From: Thermoplasmatota archaeon
GTDB lineage: Archaea > Thermoplasmatota > Penumbrarchaeia > Penumbrarchaeales > Penumbrarchaeaceae
Reading direction: 5' to 3'
Assembly: GCA_030600725.1 (NCBI GenBank)
Contig: JAUVLN010000122.1
Coordinates: 1-6,562, forward strand
Length of the DNA stretch: 6,562 nt
Part shown: positions 6,538-6,562 of the stretch, in pieces
Numbering within the stretch: position 1 is the stretch's first letter
Layout of the letters: each line of letters starts with the position of its first letter
Notes under the pieces: generated by a model
What the model saw: the letters and a program-made list of their open reading frames with translations, nothing else
Databases searched by the model: none
Told to the model about the DNA's origin: nothing
Translations under genes and position numbers: made by a program

Positions 6538-6562
6538 ACCATTTGCTTTGGTTCTGTACCAT

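Noticed and set aside
1..6562. Lhr helicase plus CPBP (Abi) protease as a defence island or new antiphage system
   Set aside because: The two genes are divergent with separate leaders, the third gene is metabolic, and there is no nuclease, toxin, mobile element or phage gene nearby. Lhr and CPBP proteins are both common chromosomal genes, so adjacency alone does not support a joint system.

Overview
The window looks like ordinary chromosomal DNA from an archaeon, probably a euryarchaeon. A Thermoplasmata-type lineage is a weak guess only. The reasons are an archaeal-style Lhr helicase, AGGTGA-type Shine-Dalgarno sites, A/T-rich TATA-like boxes about 25 bases ahead of plausible transcript starts instead of bacterial -35/-10 pairs, and heavy use of AGG/AGA arginine and ATA isoleucine codons. 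I see no tRNA, rRNA, CRISPR array, insertion sequence or integrase.

There are three protein genes. From the left edge to 3278, on the minus strand, lies a very large gene for an Lhr-type superfamily 2 DNA helicase; its 3' end is cut off by the window. It reads without a stop or frameshift for 1092 codons. It is easy to miss because it has no stop codon inside the window. A 142-base divergent intergenic region (3279-3420) follows. Then on the plus strand comes an 838-codon gene (854 from an upstream TTG) for a polytopic membrane protein: an N-terminal membrane anchor, about 430 residues of predicted beta-rich extracytoplasmic domain, and a C-terminal CPBP/Rce1-type intramembrane protease domain with all three signature motifs. 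Its last 19 bases overlap, tail to tail, a minus-strand gene for a gamma-class carbonic anhydrase-like left-handed beta-helix protein of 173 residues. The right-hand 122 bases hold TATA-like elements for that gene and possibly for a neighbour outside the window.

Nothing shows that the three genes act in one pathway: they are divergent and convergent, not an operon. Lhr belongs to DNA repair or recombination, the CPBP protein to the cell envelope, and the carbonic anhydrase-like protein to CO2/bicarbonate or related metal chemistry. The points most worth a second look are the large ectodomain on the CPBP protease, the long C-terminal extension and basic insert of the Lhr helicase, and a clear excess of the tetramer GATC across the window. 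I did not find convincing evidence of a new multi-gene system.
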